DNA of 64,000 nt from Coprinopsis marcescibilis (lineage: Eukaryota > Basidiomycota > Agaricomycetes > Agaricales > Psathyrellaceae): contig ML210162.1 of NCBI GenBank assembly GCA_004369085.1, forward strand, positions 186,001-250,000. The letters run 5' to 3'. The translations under genes were made by a program, and so were the position numbers. The notes under the pieces are model-generated. The model searched no databases. It was not told the DNA's origin and was given only the letters and a program-made list of their open reading frames with translations. Below are positions 1-13,284 of the stretch, piece by piece (the first letter of the stretch is position 1; every line of letters begins with the position of its first letter).

Positions 1-1115
1 GTCCCAAGGGCGATCGAAGTCGCGACCCCGGAATGCTGATCAACCCTCCAATGATATCGCCCAATACTGAAATACCCCGACCGACCATGACGAAGACCCT
101 GCTGGTCGCGTTGCGGAGGAGGGATTTCGGCAATATCTCAATTACCGATTTCGACGCGCTGGAGTTGGCAAGGCAGCTGACGATTATGGAGTGCGAATTG
201 TATTGCGCGATACAGCCTACCGAGATTCTGGAAACTGGACAGGAAGGTGCCACTCCTCCGATAAACGTGCGGGCAGTTAGTACACTTAGCACCGCTATCA
301 CTGGCTGGGTGGCTGAGAGTATCCTTGACGAGCTTGATTTGAAACGGAGGACGTTGTTGGTCAAGTTCTTTGTCAAGGTGGCAGATGTGAGTTGTCTTTT
401 TGGTAATCAATCCTTGCTTTTGTGTTGATCATTCGGTCTCCAGCGCTGTGTCACGATTAACAACTTCAGCACGTCCCGATCGATACTGGCTGCACTGGAC
501 TCATCAACTATCCTGAGGCTTCGACAAACCTGGGCTGTAAGTCTTCGTTTTTCCTGATGTCGTTTCACTGGTTTTATGTTGCGTTTTATCAGGGCCTTCC
601 TCAAAAATACAAATTGCAAATGGAAACGCTACGCAAACTCGCTGATCACAGTCGCAACTACCATGAATACCGGTCAAAACTTCGGAATACCGCGCCACCG
701 GCTGTACCGTTCCTTGGTCTCTACTTGACCGACATCACCTTCTGTCGCGAAGGCAATCCTTCACATCGACCATCACCGCGAAACGCGTCGAAGAAGTTAA
801 TCAACTTCAATAAATACCACAAACTGGCGAGGATTGTACAAGATATGCAACGATTCCAAGTCCCCTATACCCTGAAAGCTATACCTGAAGTACAAGAATA
901 CCTCAACGTTGCCTTTGAGAGAGCACGAAACCATGGGGATTTGGAGGATCTCTACCGTCGCAGGCAAGTGTACATTCAAATTTTACCGTGCATCATGTCC
1001 TGACCTACACTTGTTCAGTCTGTTGGTCGAACCAAAGCAAGCTGCCGATTCTGCTGCGCCAAGCGACATGCGACAGCTTTTCAACTGGGCAACACGATCA
1101 GCCCAAGCTACATAA
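1..1115 (+). CDS. RasGEF (Cdc25-like) domain protein, 3' end only
   Basis: This is the C-terminal catalytic part of a guanine-nucleotide exchange factor for Ras-like GTPases. The frame is open to the left edge, so the 5' part, including any RasGEF_N or SH3 region, lies outside the window. The protein shows typical CDC25-domain blocks: FDALELARQLTIMEC, the helix around LVKFFVKVADRCVTINNFS, PAVPFLGLYLTDITF and a final YRRSLLVEP. Three introns are inferred: 387-443, 537-592 and 964-1018. The third begins GCAAGT, so it is a GC-AG intron, and it is the only junction that keeps the conserved LYRRSLLVEP reading. The stop is TAA at 1113-1115. Family assignment is firm. The Ras-family target cannot be read from the sequence. 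Confidence 0.9.
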
Positions 1116-1299
1116 CCATAACAGACTACATCTTAAACAGCTGCATAGAACAGCTGCAAATATTTTTGGAGGATATCTCAGATCTCAAGTCATCATTTGG
1201 ACCGTTTTCTCAACTCTCACCATGCATTTGTAACTTGTATCCTGTACCGTACCTTTTGGTTTTTCGCCTTTCTTCTTCCTATTCTCGCTCTTCGTCGAA

Positions 1300-1900
1300 C
1301 GATACCGTTCTGTACTTGTGTATTGCCTGCCCGTACTCCCCTGCATATCATTCAACTTTTGATTTCTTTTCGATTTGCTGTTTCTTTCCCCACTTTTGTG
1401 ATGATGTCGCTCAATGGCAACCCCATGATTATACTTATTGCTCTTTTTTTTTTCACCCCCTTCGTGCTCTGTATCCAACTACATCGTATTTGCCTGCACC
1501 ATACATCTATATTAATTTTCGAGCATTAGGAAGCCGATCAATGACTTTTGTGTTTATACTCTAATAGATGGTGTAAAGTACAGGAATGACATTGACATTG
1601 CAAATGTATATCTGCATAGTAGTAGTAGGCCGAGCTACTAATGTCCGCTGGGCATTCCTCACTCCCCGGTGGTTCTTGACGGCGTGGTAGGTGACCAAAC
1701 CTGGCTTGTACTGGTATGCGAAAATATAAAAAGGACATGTACAAAGTCGTAGACGAACAGCCGTGGTTCCGTGTCGCCAAAGAACCGCGAGCTTTCAGTG
1801 AGTGTTACAGAGAAGGTGGGTGAGCGATCGTTGCCAGGGGTCCACACCGTTCGCCAAAGGAACCGCCAGGGACTCTGCCAGAAAACCGGCGCGTCGTAAG
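1300..1900 (-). pseudogene. Decayed copy of the 3' end of the adjacent F-box/WD40-like gene
   Basis: About 0.55 kb here resembles the 3' end and downstream flank of the gene at 2677-4296. Both copies share the minus-strand reading PGNDRSPxFSV...ESSRFFG.TE.R.FVYDF, the following intron donor, and the KPGLVTY block before the stop. The downstream flank is shared too: both contain tgtgtattgcctgcc, near 1316 and 2435. In this copy the segment from inside the intron to the coding sequence before KPGLVTY is deleted, and no F-box or N-terminal part is present. It is best read as a partial tandem duplication that has decayed. It could still be transcribed as part of an untranslated region. Confidence 0.75.
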
Positions 1901-2676
1901 CAGCTGTTTGGCAGGCTAGCAAGGGGCCTGCTGGGACGGCAAGACCGCCGTTGAAAAGAGGATACTTGTATCAAAGAAAGGCGGGAGCATGTACACACAC
2001 CGTTGTCGGTGCCCTCGCTTCTTTCTCAGGCTGAGGGGGAGGTCTGGTAATACTATAATAGCCCCGGACAAATCAATAGCCATCAATGAATGTTTGGCGG
2101 TCGATCGCATTTAGTGACTTCGGCGCTTATTGGATACTATTTGAAGTGATTGCAGTTGTGCAAAGTTCTTGAAGTTGTACTTTGGCCTCGCCCAAGGAGA
2201 TTACGATAACGAAGGGTAAACGAGAGTGCAGGGTAATTTACTCCCAGGCAAGCCCGCTAAGCCAGTGCTCGAGTCATATTGTGCAGGCACTGACCCTAGC
2301 TAACGCATTGCAACTGCGCACTGCCCAGTGAAGAGTGGGATTGGAAATCGGCCATTCTGTGCATACGGTAGCCACTGCGTTTTAGCTTTTATGCTGAAAT
2401 CTTGGAAGACTTCGTCATCTCAACACTGCGGGTAGTTGTGTATTGCCTGCCTGTACTTCCCTGTACATCGTCAACTTTGATGTGGCTTAATCGCAGCCTT
2501 ACGATTATACTGACTGCTCTTGAGACTTGTTCACCCCTGCTTTCCCCTTTCGTGATCAGCATCCAACTACGCCCGATCAATGAATTCGCGTGTATAATCT
2601 AATAGATTGTGCAAGTATAGGAATGACATCTTCATTGCAAATGTGTGTCTGTTTAGTAGTAGGTCTGACCGGCCTA

Positions 2677-4296
2677 CTAATGTTCGCTGGGAAGCCCCGA
2701 GCTGGCGTGGTGGTACTTGACGACGCGGTAGGTGACCAAACCTGGTTTGTACTTGAGGCCTTCGCGGTCGCCCCCTCTTGTCGGAGGAGGGGCAGGCGCC
2801 GCCAGTGGTGGGTATGTTTCCAAAGTGGGATTTGGGCCCTTTTTACACGGTCAGATAGGGTACTCAAAAATATGAGAAAAAGGACACGTACAAAGTCGTA
2901 GACGAACGGCCTCGATTCCGTGGCGCCAAAGAACCGCGAGCTTTCGAGTATGACAGAGAAGACGGGTGAGCGATCGTTGCCAGGGGCGTGAACGCTCCAG
3001 CCTGTCTTCGGCGAGCGTACGTCCCAAAAGGAGACCACGCTGTGTCTGGCTGTTCCTGCAGCGATGTGAGCCGCGGAGCCTCCGCCGCATGCGACTGCGT
3101 ATATGGGTTCTTGTAACCATCGGTCGTTGATGGACATGACTGGTTTTAAGAAGGTGGGGCCGGAGGAGGAGTCTCCGTTGATAACACTGTTTGATGAGCG
3201 TAGGTCGTATATCCGTACCTGGCCATCGAACCAGCCTGAAACGAGAATTTGGGGCGAGGATCCCATAGGAGAGGCGAGTGGTGCACGTGCGATGCCGTAT
3301 ACGGCCAGCGATGGTAATGAATCGGTTGAAGTGGGTGTGGTCTTTTGCGCGTGCAGGATGGTGTGAGGGGTGGGTGATAGACGGTCTGGAAGGACGGAAT
3401 AAATGGTCAAAGGGGTCTTGCCGGATGTACCAAAAGCTGCGAATGGGGTGGAAGCATCGGCTGAGAGATGACATCTCCAGCTGCGTTCTCCTAGCTCGAT
3501 TGTAGATGAAGAGGAAGCGGCACTGGATGAACCGCGTACGGCTTGGGATAATAACCGGGCGGTGCCATTGGATGATAGGGAAAGAAGGTATTGGCCGGAT
3601 GCTGAGAAGCTTTCGATGTAGTCATCTCTAGGGAACGCGGGTTGGTGTTTTCGTCTAAATGTAAGGGTATGCTTTCCGTTCTGGACGACCGGCACGAGGT
3701 GGATTACTTCGACCAGTTGTTCTTGATAAGCGACGAGGAGGGTCTGGTCTAGACCACCGTCCTCGAGGAAGGTAATCGAGGTGATATTACGGCCTCGAAC
3801 GTGCTGTTCGTTTAATAAGAGAGTTGCTTCCAGCGTGATTGAAGGGTTGTTGTTTGGGGTGCCACAGAATGCATATGAGAATAGCGTGGATCCAGCTGCC
3901 ACGATGAGCCTGGAGTTGCTGATCGCGAGGTTGGGTGATTGTTTGCCACCCCAGGTGCGGGAAAGTGGGCGAGCAACAAAGTCGGTTTTGGACCAGGATC
4001 TGTCAGTTAAATAATCATATCTGACTTGTTCTCTGGGTGTCCAGATATTGCGAGAGTTCGAAATACTGTGAGAGGGCCGTGGATGTAGACGTGCGTAGGC
4101 AGTCCATCCAAATTCGGATACCTTAACGAGAGTTCTTGACATTGTCAATCGTAACGAGAAAAGAGTGACGTACGAGCTCGTGCATCCACCGACAAGTTTG
4201 TGAAAGCGAAGCTAGTCCTTGCACATTCAGTGTGCTGAGAATAAGCAAAAGGATATCGGTGGGAAGCACAGATATGGTGCTCTGTTGGTGGTCCAT
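2677..4296 (-). CDS. F-box protein with WD40-like repeat region
   Basis: This is a predicted substrate adaptor of an SCF-type ubiquitin ligase, 504 residues in three exons. Exon 1 (4296-4174) holds an F-box: LPTDILLLILSTLNVQGLAS followed by LSQTCRW. The large second exon (4121-2892) carries beta-propeller-like segments such as LVSGWFDGQVRIYDLRS and VVSFWDVRSPKTGW, whose ends look like WD repeats. Intron 2 (2891-2839) joins VYDF to a Pro-rich tail. The protein ends in a Lys/Tyr-rich segment (KYKPGLVTYRVVKYHH) and stops at TAG 2679-2677. All three exons sum to a whole number of codons. The start is the Met just before the F-box; an in-frame Met lies 21 codons further upstream. The gene's 3' end is duplicated downstream at 1.3-1.9 kb. 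The ubiquitination target is unknown. Confidence 0.85.
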
Positions 4297-4881
4297 TCTG
4301 GAGGATGTAAAGGCGACCTTAGTCTTGGAAATATATATACGAGGTCTGAAACGGGCCAAATGGTGCCGGATGCTTATATGCGTTGCTCGCAGTGTTCCTT
4401 GCGCTCGTAGACGTAGCGCGAGTGCGTAATCGCTCCGACCTGCGAGAAGGTTTAATTGAGGCTAAAGTCGAGGTTATGAAGTAATTGAGATGATCAAGGT
4501 TATGATTTACTTACTGGTGAAACAGAGAAGCTATATAGCTAGTCCAGCTAGTGCGCTGGTCCCGCAAAACGAGTCACAATGACTTTCTAGTTGGGTATGA
4601 TATGATTGACAGCCTCCGAGTGGTGGACGGACAGAGTCAAAAGTGCGCTGCAGTGCCAGTTGCTCCGAACAGTACCGGTTGCAGGACGGGCCGTCTTCGG
4701 GTCATGTACATCACGTGGATGTATTCCGTTTTCGTGCTTTTGGCCGAGAGGCTTCGTCCAGGTGGTCCACGACGCTCCGGTTACAAGCTACAGTTTCTAT
4801 CACATCTGTATACGTATTCCTCCTTATAATTGTTAAGCTTCTTTCGCCTCTGTCGTCACACCAAAAACGTCTGCCCAGGAA
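4297..4881. other. Divergent intergenic region
   Basis: A 585-base gap separates the minus-strand F-box gene from GEM1. It must contain both promoters. I see no coding potential consistent with either neighbour and no clear core promoter element. Confidence 0.6.
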
Positions 4882-7569
<2,688 letters not shown>

Positions 7570-7872
7570 GATTTGTGTAAATAGATTAGAGGTAGTTGAT
7601 AACCAGTGGGGTTGGTCCGGCCGGAGAGTGCCGATGGATTGAAGCACGTGTGATGGATTGGGGAACTCGTGGTCTGGGCGAACTTGCGCCTTGCTGCAAC
7701 ATTTAAAGGCCATTCCAATTATCAACAGTCCCTCTTGTCTGCATCCAGGAGCCGTTTGACTTTGACATACACAACCTTAATCTTTTCGAGTTCAGTTTCA
7801 ACGATTTCTGCATTTCTTCAAGACTTTGCATTTTGAACACATCTCATTTCTGACCTGACCGTGTTCACCACC

Positions 7873-9615
7873 ATGGATGAAGATATGGCTTTCGATACTG
7901 CTCCCAGCGTTCTTCAGCCCGCGTTCCAGGAGCAGCCTCGCGATTCAGGCGATCCAACTCGCAAACAGCTGTATGTATTCTAGTTCTTTGTCGTGAGCCT
8001 TCATTTGCTCTTGTTCCAAGTTTTGACCGCCTCGTTCCATCATCTCCTCATTTAGCGATCTCGTCTTTGTGCAGGACTGCACAGGAAGTCAGGGCAGCTA
8101 CATCTCTTCCGCAACGCGAAATATCCGCCAAATATGTTCACACATCTTCGAGTCGGGCAAGCTGCAGAGTCCGACTGACCTGCGCATTGGCCTCGTTGCG
8201 TTCAGAGATCACCCGCCACAAGACCACACATATGTCACCAAGAACTTTGGGTTCACGTCGGACATCGGACAGGTGGAGAAGGATCTGAATAGCCTGTACG
8301 CTTCTGGGGGTGGGGATGGCCCCGAAGCTGTGACTGCCGGTCTCGCTGAGGCGTTGAACATGGATTGGAGGGAATACGCGAGCAAGATGATCGTGCTCAT
8401 TGCCGATGCCCCGCCTCATGGCATTGGAGAATACGGTGATGGTTAGTGGATCCAGTTTCTAATTCTCATTTCCACTCTAATGATCTAGTTGTCTCTCAAA
8501 AGGATTCGATGAAGGCTCTCCAGATGGCCATGATCCGTTGCAATTAGCCAGACAGATGGCGTCACGAGGCATAACTTTGGTAGGTGTTCAGTTGCATCCA
8601 AGATCGATTCCCTAAAACCCTTCAAGTTCTTCGTCGCATGTGAACCTGCGTTGAGCGGATATTCGGTCAGTCTTGTACGCGTTTTCTTTGGGGTTGCGAT
8701 GACTCACTCCACCTCCTTCTCTTCCAGTATGCTACCGATTTTTATCAAGCGATCACCAACATTACCTCAGGCCTCATGCTGCCTCTTACGACTGCAGATT
8801 TGTTGACACACGCGATTGTCGGAAGTGTCCTCGAGAATCTGGACATGGAACGCCTTGTCCGCGAGGTTGGCCACGCTGTTGCTCAGCGAATTCACGGCAA
8901 CAATGAAAGTGTTGATGATGTTGCGAAAGAGTTGCATGAAAAGCTGCTCTTGCGCAATGAAAGCACGAAGAAGGTGGTCATTGAAAGCATATACAAGGAC
9001 TCGGATGAGGCAGCGCACAATGTGCAGGTGTTCTTACATGCTGGTTCGCTGACCGAGGCCCGTCCCCAATTGAAGCGGGTAGGTTGGATTAGCTGCTTGA
9101 TCTTTATGTGGATGATCACTTACATTTGGATAGGTGCACGGAACACGTTTCACAGACAAATACCTTCAAGCGCGCCACTCACTCACGCGCCCCACGTACT
9201 CTTCGTACGGTCTTCCACCACGATCGCCTCCGGCCAAGCTTCCATCATCACCCACCACTAGATCCCCTCCTTCCTCACCACCTCGCAAGGTTGTTACAGA
9301 TTTTGCGGCCTTTGGTGCTCCAAAGAATGCTAGTGTCTTTGGTACTGCTGTAGCTTCGACGCCTTTCTCGCTTGCTGGAGGCAGGGCTGCCTTTGGCGGA
9401 ATGCGACCTGGTGCTGCCCGTATGGGCATGGACGATGAAGACGATGAAGACGACGATGGACGACAGCGTGTTGAATTGCGTGAGGACAGCATCTCCCTTG
9501 ACCAGGTAAGTAGGCTACGCATTACTGTCTTGAATTTTTTATTAAACAACCATCGATTTCTCAGGCCAGACGAATTGCACTACAGAGTGCATGGAGGAGC
9601 GCTGGTCGGGTGTGA
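7873..9615 (+). CDS. von Willebrand factor A domain protein
   Basis: A predicted intracellular protein of about 456 residues with six short introns. The vWA domain starts right after a 33-residue acidic leader. It has a MIDAS-type metal-binding motif DCTGS (in LVFVQDCTGSQGSYI), the segment LRIGLVAFRDHPPQD, and the SGGGDGPEAV motif found in vWA domains of the alpha-kinase VWKA type, then MIVLIADAPPHG. No kinase domain follows. After the domain comes a mostly helical middle part, a Pro/Ser-rich linker, an acidic run near 9430-9465 (DDEDDEDDD) and the tail RRIALQSAWRSAGRV. The final exon after the 9.5 kb intron is short and ends at TGA 9613-9615. The molecular partner is unknown; similarity to VWKA is at the level of the domain only. 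Confidence 0.85.
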
Positions 9616-9929
9616 TGCGCCCCCGATATTATTGAAAAAGCTAACGCAACATGTACTATAACGATTTGTCTGATGCGACACCCACCGCCTACTAGATTAT
9701 ACATTCAAGGCCGTTGTGGCCCTCCCTTCCATATTCTAGTACCTATAACAACAACGACGCCCGCAGATTTATGTAGTCCACGCTATATTAGTAGGATAAT
9801 GTCTTTCATGATGGACTCTACTTTCCGTTCTTGTTTTAGCCTTTCGCGTGATTGTGGATTTCTCAATGTACTATTCATGAAGCATCAGTCTAATCATATT
9901 CAATGACCCCTTAGATTGCAGTAGTACGG
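9616..9929. other. Convergent 3' intergenic gap
   Basis: 314 bases between two convergent stop codons. It presumably contains both 3' untranslated regions. Nothing else is visible. Confidence 0.6.
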
Positions 9930-11156
9930 CTAGGAAGATGATTCCTCTTTCCGTTTCTTCTTTTTCTTTGGAGGTAGGTTGTCGTTTTGGGTTTTTAATG
10001 TGTCCAACTTGGGTTCTGAGAATTGACTCTCGTCCTTGGAACGTTTTCGTTTCTTTTCGGATTTGGGTAGCTTTTGGTCGTCGTCGTCGTTCTTTGGTGA
10101 CTCGCCTTGGATATCTTCTCCCTCGTCATTGGAGTTTTGCTCGCGTTTCCCCTTTTCTTTATTCTTAGCCTTTACCTTGCTTTCATCCGACTCCCCATTT
10201 TTTGTTTTGCTCTTCGACTTTGCCCCCTCCTTTTCGGCCTTTCTCCTCTTCTTTCGCTCCTCCTTCGACTCGTCATTACCTCTGACTTTCGCTTTCTTCT
10301 TTTCCTTCTTCTCCTTTCGTTCCGCTTTAGCCCGTCTCTTTTCCTCTTTCTCCTGCTTCCTGGCCTCTTTCTCCGCCTTAGTCTTCTTTCGTGGCAACTC
10401 GACGTTGACTTCAGAAGTACTATCCGGCTGAGGCCGTTTCTTGGGCAACATTGCGTCTATCGAGGCGCCGTTTGAGGCTGAAGCCTTCGTGGTCGCGACC
10501 GACCTGCTTGTTTCAGAAGTCGAAGACCCAGTAGGATACTGAGGAACTGGCGATGCCTCCTTCACGGTAGGCTCGAACGATGCAGCGGGACCAAGCGTAG
10601 GCCCTCGAAAGAAGCTAGCGTATAGCCTGCGGCGAGCAGCCTCTCGCTTTGCTCGGGCGAGCAAGGTGTACTGTGTAGTGGTGCTTTCGACATCAGGCGT
10701 GGTGTTTCCTGATCCTGCTGGTGTGCCGTCTGCTGGCCTGCGATTGCAAAGGATACCGGTCTTGGTACGTTTGAATGACTTGTCGCTTTTGTCCTGTTAC
10801 GTACCATTCAGCCAGAATTTATCAAAGGAAGAGGATCTGACCCGAACCTGTCCCTCGCTGTTACTCGATGTTCCAGCGTCACTTCCTTCGTCCGAGTCAT
10901 CGACTTTGAGCTTTATAGAACTAGCTGCTGCTGAGAACAGGCTATACAGGAGCCAATGAGCGCCTAAGCCAAGTCAAAAGAAATAATCGGCGTACTGATC
11001 CCAGAATGGGAAAGCCTCATCCCTATCCTTCCCAAGCCCTGCAAGATTTTTCTTCTGTGCAATTATAATTGGGCGGCTAATTGCGCCTTGACGCAACCCC
11101 GTACCCTTTCCACCCCATCCCTGCGAGACTAAATAAGAATGCCCATCCAAAGGCAT
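9930..11156 (-). CDS. TMA23: TMA23-like G-patch nucleolar protein
   Basis: The predicted protein has 374 residues in three exons (introns 10995-10942 and 10841-10794). It opens MPLDGHSYLVSQGWGGKGTG followed by LRQGAISRPI, KKNLAGLGKDRDEAFPFWD and HLFSAAASSIKLKV. This is the G-patch arrangement of the yeast Tma23/PINX1-like group, which acts in the nucleolus in ribosome biogenesis. The C-terminal half is almost entirely Lys/Glu (KKTKAEKEARKQEKEEKRR and similar), as expected for a nucleolar protein. Start codon and first intron are supported by conservation of the opening and of the FPFWDHLF junction. The stop lies 314 bases from the stop of the vWA gene (convergent). The upstream gap to the F-box gene is only 188 bases, so the two probably share a promoter region. 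Confidence 0.88.
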
Positions 11157-11344
11157 ACCCCGAGAAATTCAAAATCGAGAACCAAGAGGCGGGAGGGAGG
11201 AGGAAAAAGATAAAAATAGAACATAGTGTGGGACTTGTGTTGGTGCACTTTGGCTTGGCTCTCGCGTGGTTCCCCGGAAACCTTACAGTGAATTTGAAAT
11301 GCTTTTTGGTTTCTGCCATTTTGTCTGGTTGGACGCCTCTTGCT

Positions 11345-13119
11345 ATGTCCCAGTTTTTGGATCTCCCGGTCGAGATTCTGCCTCTGATTCTTGGGTACCT
11401 GCCGAAATCGCAGCATTTGGCGCATGCTTCGCTTGTGAGCAGGACGTTTTCAACGTTCGCAGTTCCGCAGCTGTATAGTCGTATCGCGATATATTCGTGG
11501 CATAAGGAAGGGAAGACAAAAGTGGGTGATTTCTATTTGAGCTTTGAAGATAAGGCTTACACTGATGTGTTTGCAGGTCTTGCAATTGTTTGGAACGTTG
11601 GCTAGTTGTCCGCCCCTCGCACATCACGTACATCGGCTAGGTTGGATCGTCCGTGCATTCAACAACTTCTTCGTTGACATCTTGTCGGATAGAAATACGC
11701 GACTTTCCGAAAGCTGTCGTCTCATCAGAAGGAGATACCCTCAACTTTGTTGTCCAAGGCTTACGAAACTGCCGCAATCTGCATTCATGCACCTGGACTC
11801 GCGATGGGACGCTGAACTCGGAGATCCTGATAGCTCTATGCCTAGCTCCAAAGCTACGCGAAATCGAGTTTAATGGCCACAGTCAAGGGCAATACGATCC
11901 GCAGATATTATCACGGTTCCGAGGCCTCACGAAGTTGTCCTTGATCATGCCAAGCAGTGTTGTCATTTCGCAATTGGACGCAATGCTTCGGTGTTCTGGT
12001 GGACTTCTACGACATCTAACAGTCATATGCAAGGTTAGCGTGCCTTGATGACTTTTCTGCTGGGTGATTAATTATATTGAAGACAACCGGGGTGGTTAAT
12101 GACCGCGTGCTGGAAACGTCGGGCCCACTATTGACGAATCTTGAACAACTATATTTGACTGGTTGTCCGAAAGTTACAGAAAGAGGTGTTATCTCTGTAA
12201 CCGACTTCACCCAAGTTGGTTTGACTGGACTTGGGTTGGAAGGTGTCTCCCCAAAATTTGTGGGTACCATTTACTATGATTTGCATTCAGCGTTGCTCAT
12301 ACGTTTACTAGGATATGACCGCATTTGCCATACATTGCAACCACAGGCGGTCCTTAGCGAGACTTAGGTCGATTACATTGACGGTCACTCGCTCTATGTT
12401 GGACCCTAAAGCGTGGACGAGTGCTGTTGTATCCCTCCTTTCACAGTCCCCCCTAGAGAGGTTCCATATCTACGCCACGTCTACCCCCTCTGATACAGGC
12501 AACTTCGATGACTCCGTCGCTTTGCTGCCGCTCCTTCCCCAGTTTCTACAAGATTTAGTGCTGACCCACGGTCAACGGTTGACGCGATTCTCCATCCATC
12601 GGATGCCATTGGGTCTTCAGACCATTGAAGCGATCTGCCGGGGCTGCAATAATCTTCAAGAACTGTTCATCGTGGTTGAGCCTCGATTGCTGGTGAGCCG
12701 ATAAACTTTATACCTGGGTTCAAAGCGGTGAATAAGCCATTTAGAATGCATTGCCGGATCTACTCGTCCATGCAACGAAACTGCGGGCCATACACATAAA
12801 TTATCCAACTGCAAGTCAACTCGAAGATGAAAGCGATAACGACGGAGAATTGGGAGACCCTGACCATGTTTTGACTGCGTCCCAGACCCTCAATTTCGTT
12901 CGCAGATGCGGGCCATCACTCTTTCAATTTGGATGTAATACTAAAGTCTGGCAGGTATGTACAACGGCAACAGTTGTTTGCAAATATGTGCTGAAATGAT
13001 TGCTGTAGGTGGGGCGGGAAATCGAAGAGAGCCTTAGTGGGGACAAGGTCGCGAGGTTGTGCCTCTTGCCGTACGAAAGCCCTGTCATCCCGGAGCAGTT
13101 CCTGGTTGTTCGGACATAG
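11345..13119 (+). CDS. F-box protein with leucine-rich-repeat-like region
   Basis: The protein begins MSQFLDLPVEILPLILGYLP, a canonical F-box opening, then KSQHLAHASLVSRTFSTFAV. The rest (about 480 residues in total) shows irregular leucine-rich segments such as LRNCRNLHSCTWTRDGTL, LTNLEQLYLTGCPKVTERGV and ICRGCNNLQELFIVV, which resemble the F-box/LRR class of SCF adaptors. Six introns are inferred; the first are 11522-11576 and 11641-11692. All junctions keep the frame, ending in EQFLVVRT and TAG at 13117-13119. The start Met lies 188 bases from the divergent TMA23-like gene. Target unknown. Confidence 0.85.
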
Positions 13120-13284
13120 GACAGAGCGCTTGGAATGCTGTTGTAGCTATATTTCACTCAAGAGAAATGCTGTGCAGCTGTCCGCAAAATGCCGGAGACA
13201 ATGTATGTAACTGGCAGTTCGACAGACACCCATTACTGCTTCTTGCTCCCTCCCACCTTGCTCCCACTCACTGCGGTCGATCCC

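Noticed and set aside
10107..10475. A Phe/Leu-rich plus-strand frame resembling a membrane protein
   Set aside because: It is antisense to the Lys/Glu-rich tail of the TMA23-like protein; AAG/GAG codons read backwards give Leu/Phe/Ser.
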